From NCBI GenBank assembly GCA_025354645.1, contig JANXML010000117.1, positions 62,001 to 126,000 on the forward strand: a stretch of 64,000 nucleotides of DNA, given 5' to 3'. Under the pieces are notes generated by a model, which did no database searches, had not been told where the DNA came from, and worked only from the letters and a program-made list of their open reading frames with translations. The translations under genes and the position numbers were made by a program. This DNA comes from Arcicella sp. Its GTDB lineage: Bacteria; Bacteroidota; Bacteroidia; Cytophagales; Spirosomataceae. Numbering within the stretch: position 1 is the first letter of the stretch; every line of letters begins with the position of its first letter. Shown here one piece after another: positions 16,970 to 27,729 of this stretch.

Positions 16970-19900
16970 TTAAAACTTAGCATTCAAACCAAACGTTGTA
17001 ATTACTGTTGCAGGTGTAACATTTCTTTCCACTGTATTACCCGCAGTTTCTGGATCAACACCATTGTATTTTGAACGATACGACGACCAAATGTAAGGTT
17101 GTTGAATACTGGTAAATAATCTCAAAGATTCTAAACCAACCATCTTAGCATATTTTTGTGGCACTGCATAGCCAAAATTAATATTACGAAGTTTCACAAA
17201 CGAACCATCAAAGTTGATAATAGCCCCATTATTTACAGGAGACTCCTGATTAGATTTTGGTTGAGGGAATTCGTTAGTTGGGTTGTTAGGAGTCCAATAA
17301 TCCACTTTCATTTGTTGATAACGACCAGCCAATTGATTCAAATCTCGGTGAAAACCACTGATAATGGTTTGTCCTTGACGAGCATAAAAGATAAAATTCA
17401 AATCGAAACCTTTATAACTAAAACGGTTGGTGATACTTCCCGTCCAATTTGGAATATCTGAACCTAATATTACCCTATCATCTTGCGTAATTTTTCCATC
17501 TGGAATTCCTGTTAAGTTTCCATTGGCATCACGTCCGTTGTTATCTTCTATTTTAATTTGACCAACCGAACTTCCTAACGCTTTGGCGGCATCGGCTTCG
17601 TTAGTTTGCCAAATACCTAATTTTCGGTAATCAAAAATAGCTGAAAGTGGCTGACCAATAAACCATTTATTTCCAATATCATCTTTTGCTCCATTGTATA
17701 AAGAAATAATTTTCTCCGTATTTTTTGTAAAAACAATGTCAGAAGACCATTTGAAGCCTCCTTTGTCAACATTGACTGTGGTAACTCCCAATTCAATTCC
17801 TGAGTTTTGAGTTTCCCCAACGTTACGAGTTACAGCATTAAATCCAATTGAAGATGGTAAAAAGTCAGACAATAATAAATCGGTTGTATTTGTTTGATAC
17901 AATTCTAATGAACCCGAGATTTTTCCTCTCCAAAGTGAGAAATCCAAACCAACGTTTTTAGAAGTTGAAGTTTCCCATTTCAAATCAGGATTTCCAATCG
18001 TATTTGGACGGTAACCAAATGCGGGAGTCGAACTCCAAGCATAAGCAGTACGTCCTAATTGACCTTGCGTTTGGAACGGTACAACTCCTTGATTTCCAAC
18101 GGTTCCAATGCTGGCTCTTAGTTTCATTTGGTCAATTGCCGTAATTTCTTTCATGAACCCTTCATTGCTGATATTCCAAGCCAACGCCACTCCTGGGAAA
18201 TTACCATATTTAACATTTTCCCCAAATTTACTTGAACCATCTCTACGCAATGTTGCCGCTACTAAATATTTGTCTTTATAATCATAATTGATACGTCCCA
18301 TATAAGAGTTAATTGTCCATGGAATTAAACCACTATTAGGTACGATGTTCGTTCCAGCGGTTGTTCCTAAGCTGTAAAATTGTTGCGTTTCAACTGGAAT
18401 TCCCGAATTGGAAACACTACTATATTCAAAATTTTCTCTTTGGATTGACTGTAAAGCAGTAAAGTTGATGCTATGTCCACCTTTGAAACTCTTAGAATAA
18501 TTGATAATATTTTCCAATGTCCAGTTAAATCCAAATTGATTATTTATTGAGGCAAAATTACTTCCTCCTTTATTCAGGTTTGTTAGAGCCCCTACGAAAC
18601 GACCGCCTCTTGCAATGGTAAAATCAGGTCCAAAATTGATTTTATAAGTCAATCCTTCAAGAATCTTAGCTTCCACGTTGATACTGTTAAAAATACGATA
18701 CTTCTTAATTTCATCGACCTGAGCACCTGGAACTATTTCCGCTAATGGATTTGTCAATAGAGCATCGTTAGTCGGAGCAAATTTCGGAGTTCCATCGGCA
18801 TTGTAAGGATTTGCCAAAGGATTTTGTTGTAAAGTAAAACCGTAAGGATTTAGCGTTGCACCGTTTCTAACGCTATTCATCATGTATGAAGCCACTCCAA
18901 TTTTGAAGGTTTTGTTCAACTGGTGATCAATATTTGCACGGAATGAATAGCGGGTAAAGTCTAATCCCTCTGAAATTCCCTTATCTTGAAAAAATCCAGC
19001 TGAAATATAAAATTGTGTTTTTTCATTACCTCCTTGAATACCCAAAGTATGATTTTGAGTTAAACCAGTTTTCAATATTAAGGATTGCCAATCAGTATTT
19101 CTATTATTGGCAATACCGTCAGCAACGGCAGGGTCACCACCCAAAACTGCTACTTTTGAATCCGCAAAAGCATCCGCCACTCCCGTTGGAACTGGATTGC
19201 CGTTTGCATCTTTATATCCACCCGTTGCACGATAGGCTTCACGAACATATTCCGTAAATTCTGCACCACTGAATAGGTTAATTTTATCTAACGCCTTGCT
19301 TGTTCCAAAGAAATTATCATACGTAATGGTTGTTTTTCCTTTGGTATTACCTCTTTTAGTCGTAATTAAAATTACACCGTTGGCACCTCTCGCCCCGTAG
19401 ATAGCCGCCGCAGAAGCATCTTTTAAAACTTCTAATGAAGCCACATCGTTTGGATTAATGTCTTCATAACCTCCCGAGGCAAAATCGAAAGGACGATTGT
19501 TCGCTAATTCATTCCTATCGCCCGTCATCGGAATTCCATCAACTACGTACAGAGGATTATTTCCCGCATTGAATGAACGACGACCACGAATCAAGATGTT
19601 AGGTGTTGCTCCTGGCTTACTTCCCGACTGAGCCACATCAACACCTGCTATACGTCCCTGAATGGCTTGCCCAAGGTTTGTGATGGGCATTTCAGTAATT
19701 TGCTTTGCCGTAACAGAAGAAATTGCTCCCGTTAATTGGCTCTTTTTCTGAGTACCATAACCCACTACTACAACCTCTCCAAGAGATTGCACATCGGAAA
19801 CAAATATAATATTGATATTGGTTTTAGAACCAACTTCAACAACTTGCGAAACAAAACCAATGGCAGAAAAAGACAATTTCATTTTTCCTTCGGCAGCAAT

Positions 19901-20110
19901 TTTGTAATTTCCTGTTGCATCAGATGTAGTTCCTTTATTGGTTCCTTTTACAACTACGCTCACGCCAGGAATACCTTGCCCGTCATCCGAAGAAGTTATT
20001 TTTCCAGTAACGGATTGTTGTCCGAAACTCGTAGAGGCAAATATTAAAAGGACAAGGCAAATTGCCCAATCCTTCTTGCCTACAATTTTTAGTAAAGATT
20101 TCATACTCAT
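16970..20110 (-). CDS. SusC/RagA family TonB-linked outer membrane protein
   Basis: CarboxypepD_reg-like N-terminus (VTGKITSSDDGQGIPGVSVVVKGTNKGTTSD), plug VVVGYGTQKKSQLTGAISSV, C-terminal beta-barrel. No STN domain seen. Confidence 0.96.
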   Translation of the reverse strand: MSMKSLLKIVGKKDWAICLVLLIFASTSFGQQSVTGKITSSDDGQGIPGVSVVVKGTNKGTTSDATGNYKIAAEGKMKLSFSAIGFVSQVVEVGSKTNINIIFVSDVQSLGEVVVVGYGTQKKSQLTGAISSVTAKQITEMPITNLGQAIQGRIAGVDVAQSGSKPGATPNILIRGRRSFNAGNNPLYVVDGIPMTGDRNELANNRPFDFASGGYEDINPNDVASLEVLKDASAAAIYGARGANGVILITTKRGNTKGKTTITYDNFFGTSKALDKINLFSGAEFTEYVREAYRATGGYKDANGNPVPTGVADAFADSKVAVLGGDPAVADGIANNRNTDWQSLILKTGLTQNHTLGIQGGNEKTQFYISAGFFQDKGISEGLDFTRYSFRANIDHQLNKTFKIGVASYMMNSVRNGATLNPYGFTLQQNPLANPYNADGTPKFAPTNDALLTNPLAEIVPGAQVDEIKKYRIFNSINVEAKILEGLTYKINFGPDFTIARGGRFVGALTNLNKGGSNFASINNQFGFNWTLENIINYSKSFKGGHSINFTALQSIQRENFEYSSVSNSGIPVETQQFYSLGTTAGTNIVPNSGLIPWTINSYMGRINYDYKDKYLVAATLRRDGSSKFGENVKYGNFPGVALAWNISNEGFMKEITAIDQMKLRASIGTVGNQGVVPFQTQGQLGRTAYAWSSTPAFGYRPNTIGNPDLKWETSTSKNVGLDFSLWRGKISGSLELYQTNTTDLLLSDFLPSSIGFNAVTRNVGETQNSGIELGVTTVNVDKGGFKWSSDIVFTKNTEKIISLYNGAKDDIGNKWFIGQPLSAIFDYRKLGIWQTNEADAAKALGSSVGQIKIEDNNGRDANGNLTGIPDGKITQDDRVILGSDIPNWTGSITNRFSYKGFDLNFIFYARQGQTIISGFHRDLNQLAGRYQQMKVDYWTPNNPTNEFPQPKSNQESPVNNGAIINFDGSFVKLRNINFGYAVPQKYAKMVGLESLRLFTSIQQPYIWSSYRSKYNGVDPETAGNTVERNVTPATVITTFGLNAKF

Positions 20111-20143
20111 ATTTATTTGATTAAGATTGAAAATTGTGGATAA

Positions 20144-20449
20144 TTAAACAGTTGTGATGGTGACATTAATTTGATGCCAAAGGCTTTCAATATCTTGTTG
20201 TGAAAAATGATTTGAAAAAAAAGCTGGTTTCAATAATTTATGACGTGCTAATTCAATTTCGTAAATTTTATCAGGATAATTTTTCAAAAAATTTTCCCAA
20301 AAGTAAGAAACCGTTAAATTCTCAGGGGCATGAATCCATTGTGAAAAATAGAAGTCCATCGCAAAATCATCCGAACAATACGCTTCATATTTTTGAAAAT
20401 TCAATGACACCACTTTTGTAAATATTTTAAGTTTTATTTGTATTTTCAA
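20144..20449 (-). CDS. Short protein resembling only the N-terminal cytoplasmic domain of FecR-family anti-sigma factors
   Basis: YCSDDFAMDFYFSQWIHAPENLTVSYFWENFLKNYPDKIYEIELARHKLL matches the usual FecR N-terminal pattern; no TM helix or FecR domain follows before the stop. Start uncertain (the ORF-track start is TTG). Confidence 0.6.
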   Translation of the reverse strand: MKIQIKLKIFTKVVSLNFQKYEAYCSDDFAMDFYFSQWIHAPENLTVSYFWENFLKNYPDKIYEIELARHKLLKPAFFSNHFSQQDIESLWHQINVTITTV

Positions 20450-20534
20450 TAAAAAGTCAGGGCTATTTTTTTTCTACTCGAATTATACCGTAAAATTGGT
20501 TTCATCGGCAAATTATTGGAATTTATCTATAAAA

Positions 20535-20563
20535 AAAGCCCGATTGTCGTCAATCGGGCTTTT
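20535..20563 (-). terminator. Intrinsic terminator downstream of the ECF sigma factor gene
   Basis: AAAAGCCCGATTG-TCG(T)-CAATCGGGCTTTT hairpin. Confidence 0.85.
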
Positions 20564-20580
20564 CATTGTAATTATTTATG

Positions 20581-21162
20581 TTAGGCAAAAGTTAATTTTT
20601 CTTGTGAAATATGTTCTTTCAATATTTTCAACGCTCCAAAAATCAAATTATACACAGATTGCGGATTGATATTCATCGCATTCGAAATTTGGTCGGTATC
20701 CATATCTTGAAAAAACTTTAAAGAAACTGCTTCTTTTTGTCGCTTCGTTAAAAATCTGAACGATTCATTGAGATTTTCAGTCAATCTTTTCTCTTCTTCA
20801 AAAGCAACTAAACGGTGTTCATGCGAACCCGTGTAATCAGGATTTTCAAGATAATACGCTTCATGATGTTGAGAATGTCGTTGCGTAGTTTCTAAATGGC
20901 GAACCAATTTGCGTTTGATTGAAGCCATCAAATAATAACGAATGGATGTTGTTTCTCCCAAGTTTTTATGATTTTTCCAAAGCTCAACAAATAAGTCGTG
21001 CAAACAATCTTTTATTAACTCCCTATCTGGCGTGATACTCGTACTGTAATTATATAAAAGGCTCACGTAGTTTTGATAAATCTGTGTAAAAGCGGTGTGA
21101 TTACCACTACGAAATTCATTCCACATTTTTACTTCATCAATATTTTTTAGGTTAATCGTCAT
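20581..21162 (-). CDS. RNA polymerase ECF sigma factor
   Basis: Sigma-70 region 2 and 4 patterns: FTQIYQNYVSLLYNYSTSITPDRELIKDCLHDLFVELWKN; LTKRQKEAVSLKFFQDMDTDQISNAMNINPQSVYNLIFGALKILKE. Confidence 0.93.
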   Translation of the reverse strand: MTINLKNIDEVKMWNEFRSGNHTAFTQIYQNYVSLLYNYSTSITPDRELIKDCLHDLFVELWKNHKNLGETTSIRYYLMASIKRKLVRHLETTQRHSQHHEAYYLENPDYTGSHEHRLVAFEEEKRLTENLNESFRFLTKRQKEAVSLKFFQDMDTDQISNAMNINPQSVYNLIFGALKILKEHISQEKLTFA

Positions 21163-21267
21163 TATCGTAAATTGGTTATAAAATCAATGTCAGTGAATTT
21201 GGATGCTTTTGTTCCATAAAGATATATTAAAAAAATATCACTATTCAAGGTTTTTATTGAATATTTT

Positions 21268-21294
21268 TCCGTAAACGTTTACGGAAACGTTTAC
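21268..21294. promoter_or_regulatory. Overlapping LacI/GalR-type operator-like palindromes
   Basis: TCCGTAAACGTTTACGGA is a perfect 18-bp palindrome, followed by GGAAACGTTTAC; the AAACGTTT core occurs twice, 12 bp apart. Confidence 0.6.
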
Positions 21295-21491
21295 ATGAAA
21301 AATATTTTTAAATATTGAATAAATTAGATAGAATGAAAGAGAAAAGTAGATTTTAGATTACATGTCTTTAAAAAGTTACGCTTATTTTTTCCATTGAACT
21401 TTGACCTTACAAAACAATCAATTCAAGTTGGATATATCCCTTTTAGCTTTTACTTTTAACTATTATTTCAACAAACCAACCATCACAAACA

Positions 21492-24400
21492 ATGAAAAAA
21501 CTGTTTATTACATTACTCAATTTGTTTTTATTGAGTCCACTAATTTTTTCCCAAACCCAAACATTCCCCCGAAATGGCGTACAAGATGAAAGATTTGATT
21601 TATACGCCTTCACAAATGCTACTATCATAACGGATGCAAACACCACTGTTGAAGGAGCAACCTTAATTATCAGAGGTTCTGTAATTGAATCTGTTGGAAA
21701 AGGAATCTCAATACCGCAAGGAGCGACAATTGTCGATTTGAAAGGCAAAAGAATCTATCCATCTTTCGTAGAATCTTATTCAAATTACGGTCAACCCGAA
21801 CCCGTTAGACAAGGTGCAGGCGGTTTCAGGGGTGACCCTCAACCTGAATCTAAGAAAAAAGGGGCTTATAATTGGAATCAAGCCATTAATCCAGAAATTG
21901 ATGCTGATAAAGTTTTTACGGTTAATAATGGTTTAGCGGAGGATTTACGCAAAGCTGGTTTTGGTTCAGCTATCGTTCATACGCAAGACGGAATCGTAAG
22001 AGGAACTTCTGCCTTAGTTGCATTAATGGATGGAAAAGAGCAAGATGCCTTATTAAAAAGTCGAGTTTCATCTCATTATTCATTTTCAAAAGGTACTTCA
22101 ACCCAAGATTATCCAAGTTCTTTGATGGGGTCGGTGGCTTTACTGCGTCAGACTTTTTATGATGCGGATTGGTATAAAAAAGCCAAAGGAAAAAATGAAT
22201 TTAATATTTCATTAGATGCTTTCAACAATAATCAAGGCATCCCGCAAGTATTTGAAGTTTCTGATAAATTAGGAGTCCTGAGAGCAAATAAAATTGGTAA
22301 AGAGTTTGGTATTCAATACGTTATCAAAGGAATGGGCGATGAATATCAACGGTTGGATGAAGTCAAAGCAGCGGGCGTTAGTTTGATTTTACCCATTAAT
22401 TATCCTATAACTCCCGATGTTGAAGACCCATTCGATGAGAAAATTGTCTTGTTAACCGACATGAAACATTGGGAAATGGCTCCTGCAAATGCGGGAATTT
22501 TGGCGAAGGCAGGAATTAATTTTGCGTTAACGACTTCTAACTTAAAATCAAAATCAGATTTCATGGCTAACCTCAGAAAAGCGATTGAAAATGGTTTGGA
22601 AGAAAAAACGGCATTGGCGGCTTTGACTTCAACACCTGCTTCGATGATGAAAGTTGATAATTTGGTGGGATCTTTAAAATCTGGAATGATGGCTAATTTT
22701 TTAATTACCTCAGATAATATTTTTAAAGATGGTAATGTAATTTATGAAAACTGGATTAAAGGTAAACGTTACGTTTTATCGGATATGAACGTAAAAGATG
22801 TTCGAGGTAACTATGATTTAACGATAAATGATAACGCTAAATTGAAATTAAATGTTACTGGAAAATCAGACAAGCCTGAATATCAGATAGTTGTAACGGA
22901 TTCAATAAAAGTTACGCCAAAGGTTTCTCGCACGGGAGATATGCTTACGATTTTATATAAATTGGACGCAAAAAAAGATAAAGGAGAGGCAAGAGTTGCG
23001 GCATATTATGATGGTAAAAATATAGTTGGACAAGGAATTTCTGCCGATGGAAAACCTATTTCTTTCGTGGCAAATTTTAAAGAAGCCATGAAAGAAACGC
23101 CAGCCAAGCCAGATACAGCCAGAAAAGCGAAAATTGAAATGGGTAAATTGGTTTATCCTTTTAATGGTTATGGAAGCGAAACAAAACCGCAAGCAGAAAC
23201 AATTTTAGTAAAAAATGCGACGGTCTGGACGAACGAATCAACGGGTGTTGTTCAAAATGCCGACGTGTTAATACAGAATGGAAAGATTGCTCAATTTGGT
23301 AAAAATCTTTCCTCAGTTGGTGCAAAAGTGATTGATGGAACGGGTAAACATTTAACCAATGGAATTTTTGATGAACATTCTCATATTGCTTTATTTACCA
23401 TTAATGAAGGCTCGCAATCTGTAACATCTGAAGTGAGAATGGAAGATGTAATTAATTCGGAAGACATCAATATCTACCGTCAGTTGGCGGGAGGCGTAAC
23501 TTCTTCGCAATTACTCCACGGTTCGGCAAATTGTATTGGTGGTCAATCTGCCATCATTAAATTGAAATGGGGCGAAGCACCAGATGCTTTAAAAATCCCA
23601 AATATGGACGGATTCATTAAGTTTGCTTTGGGTGAAAACGTTAAACAAGCCAATTGGGGCGACCGTGCCAGAGTGCGTTTTCCACAGACACGTATGGGTG
23701 TTGAACAAATTATGATGGATGCTTTTTTAAGAGCAAAGGAATATGAAAAAGCCATGAAAAATGTGAGTGGATTACCCGTAAAGCGTGATTTAGAGTTAGA
23801 TGCCTTAGTAGAAATTTTGAATAAAAAGCGTTTTATTACTTGTCATTCATACGTGCAATCTGAAATTAATATGCTCTTGAAAGTAGCGGATTCTTTGGGT
23901 TTCAAGGTTAATACTTTTACGCACATTTTAGAAGGTTATAAAGTTGCAGATAAAATGAAAGCACACGGAGCCAATGCTTCAACATTCTCGGATTGGTGGG
24001 CGTATAAAATGGAAGTAAAAGAGGCAATTCCTTTCAATGCGGCATTGATGACGAAAGTTGGCGTGAATACTTCAATCAATTCTGATGATGCCGAAATGGC
24101 TCGTCGTTTGAATCAAGAAGCAGCAAAAACGGTGATGTATGGTGGAATGACGGAAGAGCAAGCTTGGAAAATGGTAACCCTAAATCCAGCCAAAATGATG
24201 CACTTAGATAATCGTTTAGGAAGTATTAAAGTGGGTAAAGATGCCGATGTTGTGCTGTGGAATAACAATCCACTCTCAGTTTATGCAAAACCTGAAAAAG
24301 TGATTATTGACGGAGCCATTTACTTTGATTTAGAAAAGGACAAAATGTTAAGAGCAACCATTGCTTCTGAACGTAATCGTCTGATTCAGAAAATGTTAGC

Positions 24401-24518
24401 CTCAAAAGCAGGTGGTAATCCTACGGCAAAACCAGAAATGAAAAAGCCTAAGTTGATGCACTGTAATTCAGAAGGAGATATTTATTCGGAAGAAACCAAT
24501 CATGAACATAATGATTAA
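21492..24518 (+). CDS. Large secreted amidohydrolase (two amidohydrolase-like modules)
   Basis: Signal peptide; LVKNATVWTNESTGVVQNADVLIQNGKIAQFGK; DEHSHIALF; MHLDNRLGSIKVGKDADVVLWNNNPL. Confidence 0.88.
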   Translation: MKKLFITLLNLFLLSPLIFSQTQTFPRNGVQDERFDLYAFTNATIITDANTTVEGATLIIRGSVIESVGKGISIPQGATIVDLKGKRIYPSFVESYSNYGQPEPVRQGAGGFRGDPQPESKKKGAYNWNQAINPEIDADKVFTVNNGLAEDLRKAGFGSAIVHTQDGIVRGTSALVALMDGKEQDALLKSRVSSHYSFSKGTSTQDYPSSLMGSVALLRQTFYDADWYKKAKGKNEFNISLDAFNNNQGIPQVFEVSDKLGVLRANKIGKEFGIQYVIKGMGDEYQRLDEVKAAGVSLILPINYPITPDVEDPFDEKIVLLTDMKHWEMAPANAGILAKAGINFALTTSNLKSKSDFMANLRKAIENGLEEKTALAALTSTPASMMKVDNLVGSLKSGMMANFLITSDNIFKDGNVIYENWIKGKRYVLSDMNVKDVRGNYDLTINDNAKLKLNVTGKSDKPEYQIVVTDSIKVTPKVSRTGDMLTILYKLDAKKDKGEARVAAYYDGKNIVGQGISADGKPISFVANFKEAMKETPAKPDTARKAKIEMGKLVYPFNGYGSETKPQAETILVKNATVWTNESTGVVQNADVLIQNGKIAQFGKNLSSVGAKVIDGTGKHLTNGIFDEHSHIALFTINEGSQSVTSEVRMEDVINSEDINIYRQLAGGVTSSQLLHGSANCIGGQSAIIKLKWGEAPDALKIPNMDGFIKFALGENVKQANWGDRARVRFPQTRMGVEQIMMDAFLRAKEYEKAMKNVSGLPVKRDLELDALVEILNKKRFITCHSYVQSEINMLLKVADSLGFKVNTFTHILEGYKVADKMKAHGANASTFSDWWAYKMEVKEAIPFNAALMTKVGVNTSINSDDAEMARRLNQEAAKTVMYGGMTEEQAWKMVTLNPAKMMHLDNRLGSIKVGKDADVVLWNNNPLSVYAKPEKVIIDGAIYFDLEKDKMLRATIASERNRLIQKMLASKAGGNPTAKPEMKKPKLMHCNSEGDIYSEETNHEHND

Positions 24519-24530
24519 TTAATGAAGATT

Positions 24531-24615
24531 GCCACCAAGTCACCAAGACACAAATTTTAAGATTTTTCAAGTGATTATATTATAAAAAAACTTGGAGTCT
24601 TAGTGCCTTGGTGGC
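24531..24615. repeat. Inverted repeat of 8-bp words
   Basis: Left GCCACCAA GTCACCAA GACACAAA (24531-24554). Right, reverse complement, GCCACCAA GGCACTAA GACTCCAA (24592-24615). Confidence 0.8.
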
Positions 24616-24632
24616 AAAAACAAAACATAAAA

Positions 24633-25934
24633 ATGAAAAATATAAAATACATATATCTCCTTGTATTCCAGTTACTTACGAATACAATTTTCGCTCAAAA
24701 TCAAGCTCCTGCCAATTCTCAAACGAAGGCAATTGCTCTGACGGGTGCAACGATTCATACTGCCAATGGACAAGTAATTGAAAATGGTGTAATCGTTTTC
24801 AATAAAGGAATTATTACTGCCGTTGGCAACGAAACAACTACTTATGATAAAGCAAATACCGAAACGATTGACTTAAAAGGTAAAAGCATTTATCCAGGCT
24901 TAATTTCTCCTGCAAATGAATTGGGTTTGACAGAAATTAATGCTGTTCGAGCAACAAACGATATGGCAGAAGTAGGCGGAATTAATCCCCACGTTCGTGC
25001 ATTAATTGCCTATAATACTGATTCTGAGTTGATTCCTACGGTAAGAAGCAATGGAATTTTGATTACCCAAGCAACGCCACAGGGTGAAATTGTTGCAGGT
25101 ATGTCGTCAATTATGCAAATGGATGGTTGGAATTGGGAAGATGCGGCTTTGAAAAAAGACGATGGAATTCATATTAATTGGGTGGGATATTTCAAACGTG
25201 ATTTTGATCAAAGTACTTTCACGGTTTCAACCAAAAAGAACGATAAAAGAGATGAAACTTTGAGAGAAGTTGACAAAACTTTTAACGATGCCATTGCGTA
25301 TTCACAAGCAAAATCAAGCGTAACTAACGTGAAAATGGAGGCAATGAGAGGACTTTTTGACGGTTCAAAAATCCTTTATATTAGTGCTGATTATGGAAAA
25401 GAAATCATCGAAGCGGTCCAGTTTGCTAAGTCAAAAGGAGTCAAGAAAATTGTGATAATTGGAGCAGAAGAATCATTATTAGCGGCTGATTTTTTGAAGG
25501 AAAATAATATTCCTGTAATTGTGAGTGCGACGCATCGTTTGCCAAATTCTGCGGATGATGATACTGATATTTCTTATAAATTACCTTATTTATTGGCTCA
25601 AAAAGGCATTTTGGTAGGATTGGGATACATAGGCTTAAATTGGAGAACTCGCAATTTGCCTTTCTTAGCGGGTATTGTGGCAGGTCACGGCATGGACAAA
25701 GAAGATGCCTTGAAATTAATTACTGCAAACAATGCGAAAATCTTAGGAATCGACAAAATGGTAGGTACGTTGGAAGTTGGAAAACACGCCACTTTAATCG
25801 TATCGGCAGGTGATGTTTTAGACATGAGAACTGCCAAAGTTGAACACGCTTTCATTCAAGGTCGCAAGGTTGATTTGGACGATAAACAAAAACGACTTTA
25901 CCGTAAATATTCTGAGAAATACGGAACAAAATAA
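24633..25934 (+). CDS. Secreted amidohydrolase family protein
   Basis: MKNIKYIYLLVFQLLTNTIFAQ signal peptide; ALTGATIHTANGQVIENGVIVFNKGIITAVG; LGIDKMVGTLEVGKHATLIVSAGDVLDM. Start refined from 24603. Confidence 0.87.
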   Translation: MKNIKYIYLLVFQLLTNTIFAQNQAPANSQTKAIALTGATIHTANGQVIENGVIVFNKGIITAVGNETTTYDKANTETIDLKGKSIYPGLISPANELGLTEINAVRATNDMAEVGGINPHVRALIAYNTDSELIPTVRSNGILITQATPQGEIVAGMSSIMQMDGWNWEDAALKKDDGIHINWVGYFKRDFDQSTFTVSTKKNDKRDETLREVDKTFNDAIAYSQAKSSVTNVKMEAMRGLFDGSKILYISADYGKEIIEAVQFAKSKGVKKIVIIGAEESLLAADFLKENNIPVIVSATHRLPNSADDDTDISYKLPYLLAQKGILVGLGYIGLNWRTRNLPFLAGIVAGHGMDKEDALKLITANNAKILGIDKMVGTLEVGKHATLIVSAGDVLDMRTAKVEHAFIQGRKVDLDDKQKRLYRKYSEKYGTK

Positions 25935-25987
25935 TCCAGTTAATTACAGTCAGACCATTGGTTTAAAATTTAATTTATTTTCTTTAA

Positions 25988-27658
25988 ATGTGCATTATCA
26001 CCCAAGAAAATTTGTTAATATTTTATCAGTGGTCTGATTTTTTTGTGTCAGTTTATGGCAAACATTTTTCATTAAAACGTGTTATTAAGGTACATAATGT
26101 ATCAAAAATTTTGAGAGAAAATCCAATAAATATTGTCTGGTTTAAACGTGATTTACGCCTCCGTGATCACGTACCACTTCATGATGCCCTCGCCGAAGGA
26201 TTACCCGTGATGTTGCTTTACGTTTTTGAACCTTCTGTCTGGAATGATCCTCATTATTCTGCTCGTCATTGGCGATTTGTTTATGAATCTCTGGTTGATT
26301 TAAACAAGCAGTTAATCCACCTTTGTCCTGTGGGGAAACCTCCACAATTCACCATTCTCCACGGAGAAATGATTGATATTATTCCCCAAATACATCAACA
26401 ATATGGGATTAATAAAATATTTTCTCATGAAGAAACTGGAATAAAAGTAACTTACGATCGTGATAAAATATTATCACAATATGTAAGAAACAATGAAATA
26501 CAATGCCCTGAATATCAGACTAATGGGGTGATTAGAGGCAAACCTAATCGAGAAGAGTGGACGAAAGATTGGCACGTTTTTATGTCAAAACCAATCATAA
26601 ATGTATCAATTGAATTATTGCAAAAATTAGTCATTACTGGTGAAAATCTAAATATACTCCATGACGAAAACGTACTCATAGATTTACCTTTTGGAAAATC
26701 TGATAATATTGCATTATTTCAAATAGGAGGCGAAGTTTTAGCCTACAAATACATGAAGAGTTTTATGGAAGAAAGAGCCGTAAACTATTCAAAATTTATT
26801 TCGAAACCATTGGAAAGCCGTAAAGGATGCAGTCGTTTATCGCCCTATATTGCTTGGGGGAATTTATCGGTTCGACAAGTTTATCAAACGTCTTTGGAAG
26901 CGGCAAAAAACAATCCTTCATTCAAGCGACCATTGATGAACTTTGGTTCGAGATTGCGTTGGCATTGTCATTTTATTCAGAAATTCGAGAATGAAGATTC
27001 GATGGAATTTGAAAATGTTAATCGGGGTTATGATACGATGTACACTTCTGATAATGAGGCACATTTAGTGGCATGGAAAGAAGGAAAAACGGGTTATCCT
27101 CTCGTTGATGCTTGTATGAGATGTTTGCAAAGTACGGGTTACATGAATTTCCGAATGAGGGCAATGTTAGTGTCGTTTTTGACTCACCAATTAATGCATC
27201 ATTGGAAAAGTGGCTCAACGCATTTAGCTCAACTTTTCTTAGATTTCGAGCCAGGTATTCATTTTCCACAGTTTCAAATGCAAGCGGGTGTTACGGGCAT
27301 AAATACTGTCCGCATATACAATCCCGTCAAGCAATCGCAAGAACATGACCCACAAGGAATTTTTATAAAACAATGGATTCCAGAATTGCGAGATTGCCCA
27401 GAAGCATTTATTCACGAACCATGGAAAATGACGTTAATGGAGCAAGAATTGTATAATTTCAGATTGGGCGGTTTAGGTTATCCCTATCCAATTATCAACC
27501 TTGAAGAAAGTACAAAATTAGCCAAAGACCGCATTTGGGGGCATCGAAAAAACGCAGAAGTGAAAGAAGGAAAGGAAAAGATTTTGAAAAGATTGGTAAT
27601 TCCAAGAAAAGACGTGGCTCCGAGAACGGTGACTCGTAGGAAAAAAGTAAAAGAATAA
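25988..27658 (+). CDS. Cryptochrome/deoxyribodipyrimidine photolyase family protein
   Basis: [74 protein letters not shown]; the true start may be internal. Confidence 0.93.
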   Translation: MCIITQENLLIFYQWSDFFVSVYGKHFSLKRVIKVHNVSKILRENPINIVWFKRDLRLRDHVPLHDALAEGLPVMLLYVFEPSVWNDPHYSARHWRFVYESLVDLNKQLIHLCPVGKPPQFTILHGEMIDIIPQIHQQYGINKIFSHEETGIKVTYDRDKILSQYVRNNEIQCPEYQTNGVIRGKPNREEWTKDWHVFMSKPIINVSIELLQKLVITGENLNILHDENVLIDLPFGKSDNIALFQIGGEVLAYKYMKSFMEERAVNYSKFISKPLESRKGCSRLSPYIAWGNLSVRQVYQTSLEAAKNNPSFKRPLMNFGSRLRWHCHFIQKFENEDSMEFENVNRGYDTMYTSDNEAHLVAWKEGKTGYPLVDACMRCLQSTGYMNFRMRAMLVSFLTHQLMHHWKSGSTHLAQLFLDFEPGIHFPQFQMQAGVTGINTVRIYNPVKQSQEHDPQGIFIKQWIPELRDCPEAFIHEPWKMTLMEQELYNFRLGGLGYPYPIINLEESTKLAKDRIWGHRKNAEVKEGKEKILKRLVIPRKDVAPRTVTRRKKVKE

Positions 27659-27661
27659 TTT

Positions 27662-27722
27662 GCAAGAAAGGGAGGATACAAAAAAGTAAATTTTACAAGT
27701 TTGTGTCCTCTCGTCTTTGCGG
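27662..27722. repeat. Imperfect inverted repeat in the photolyase/hypothetical gap
   Basis: GCAAGAAAGGGAGGATACAAA...TTTGTGTCCTCTCGTCTTTGCGG. Confidence 0.6.
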
Positions 27723-27729
27723 TTTAAGC

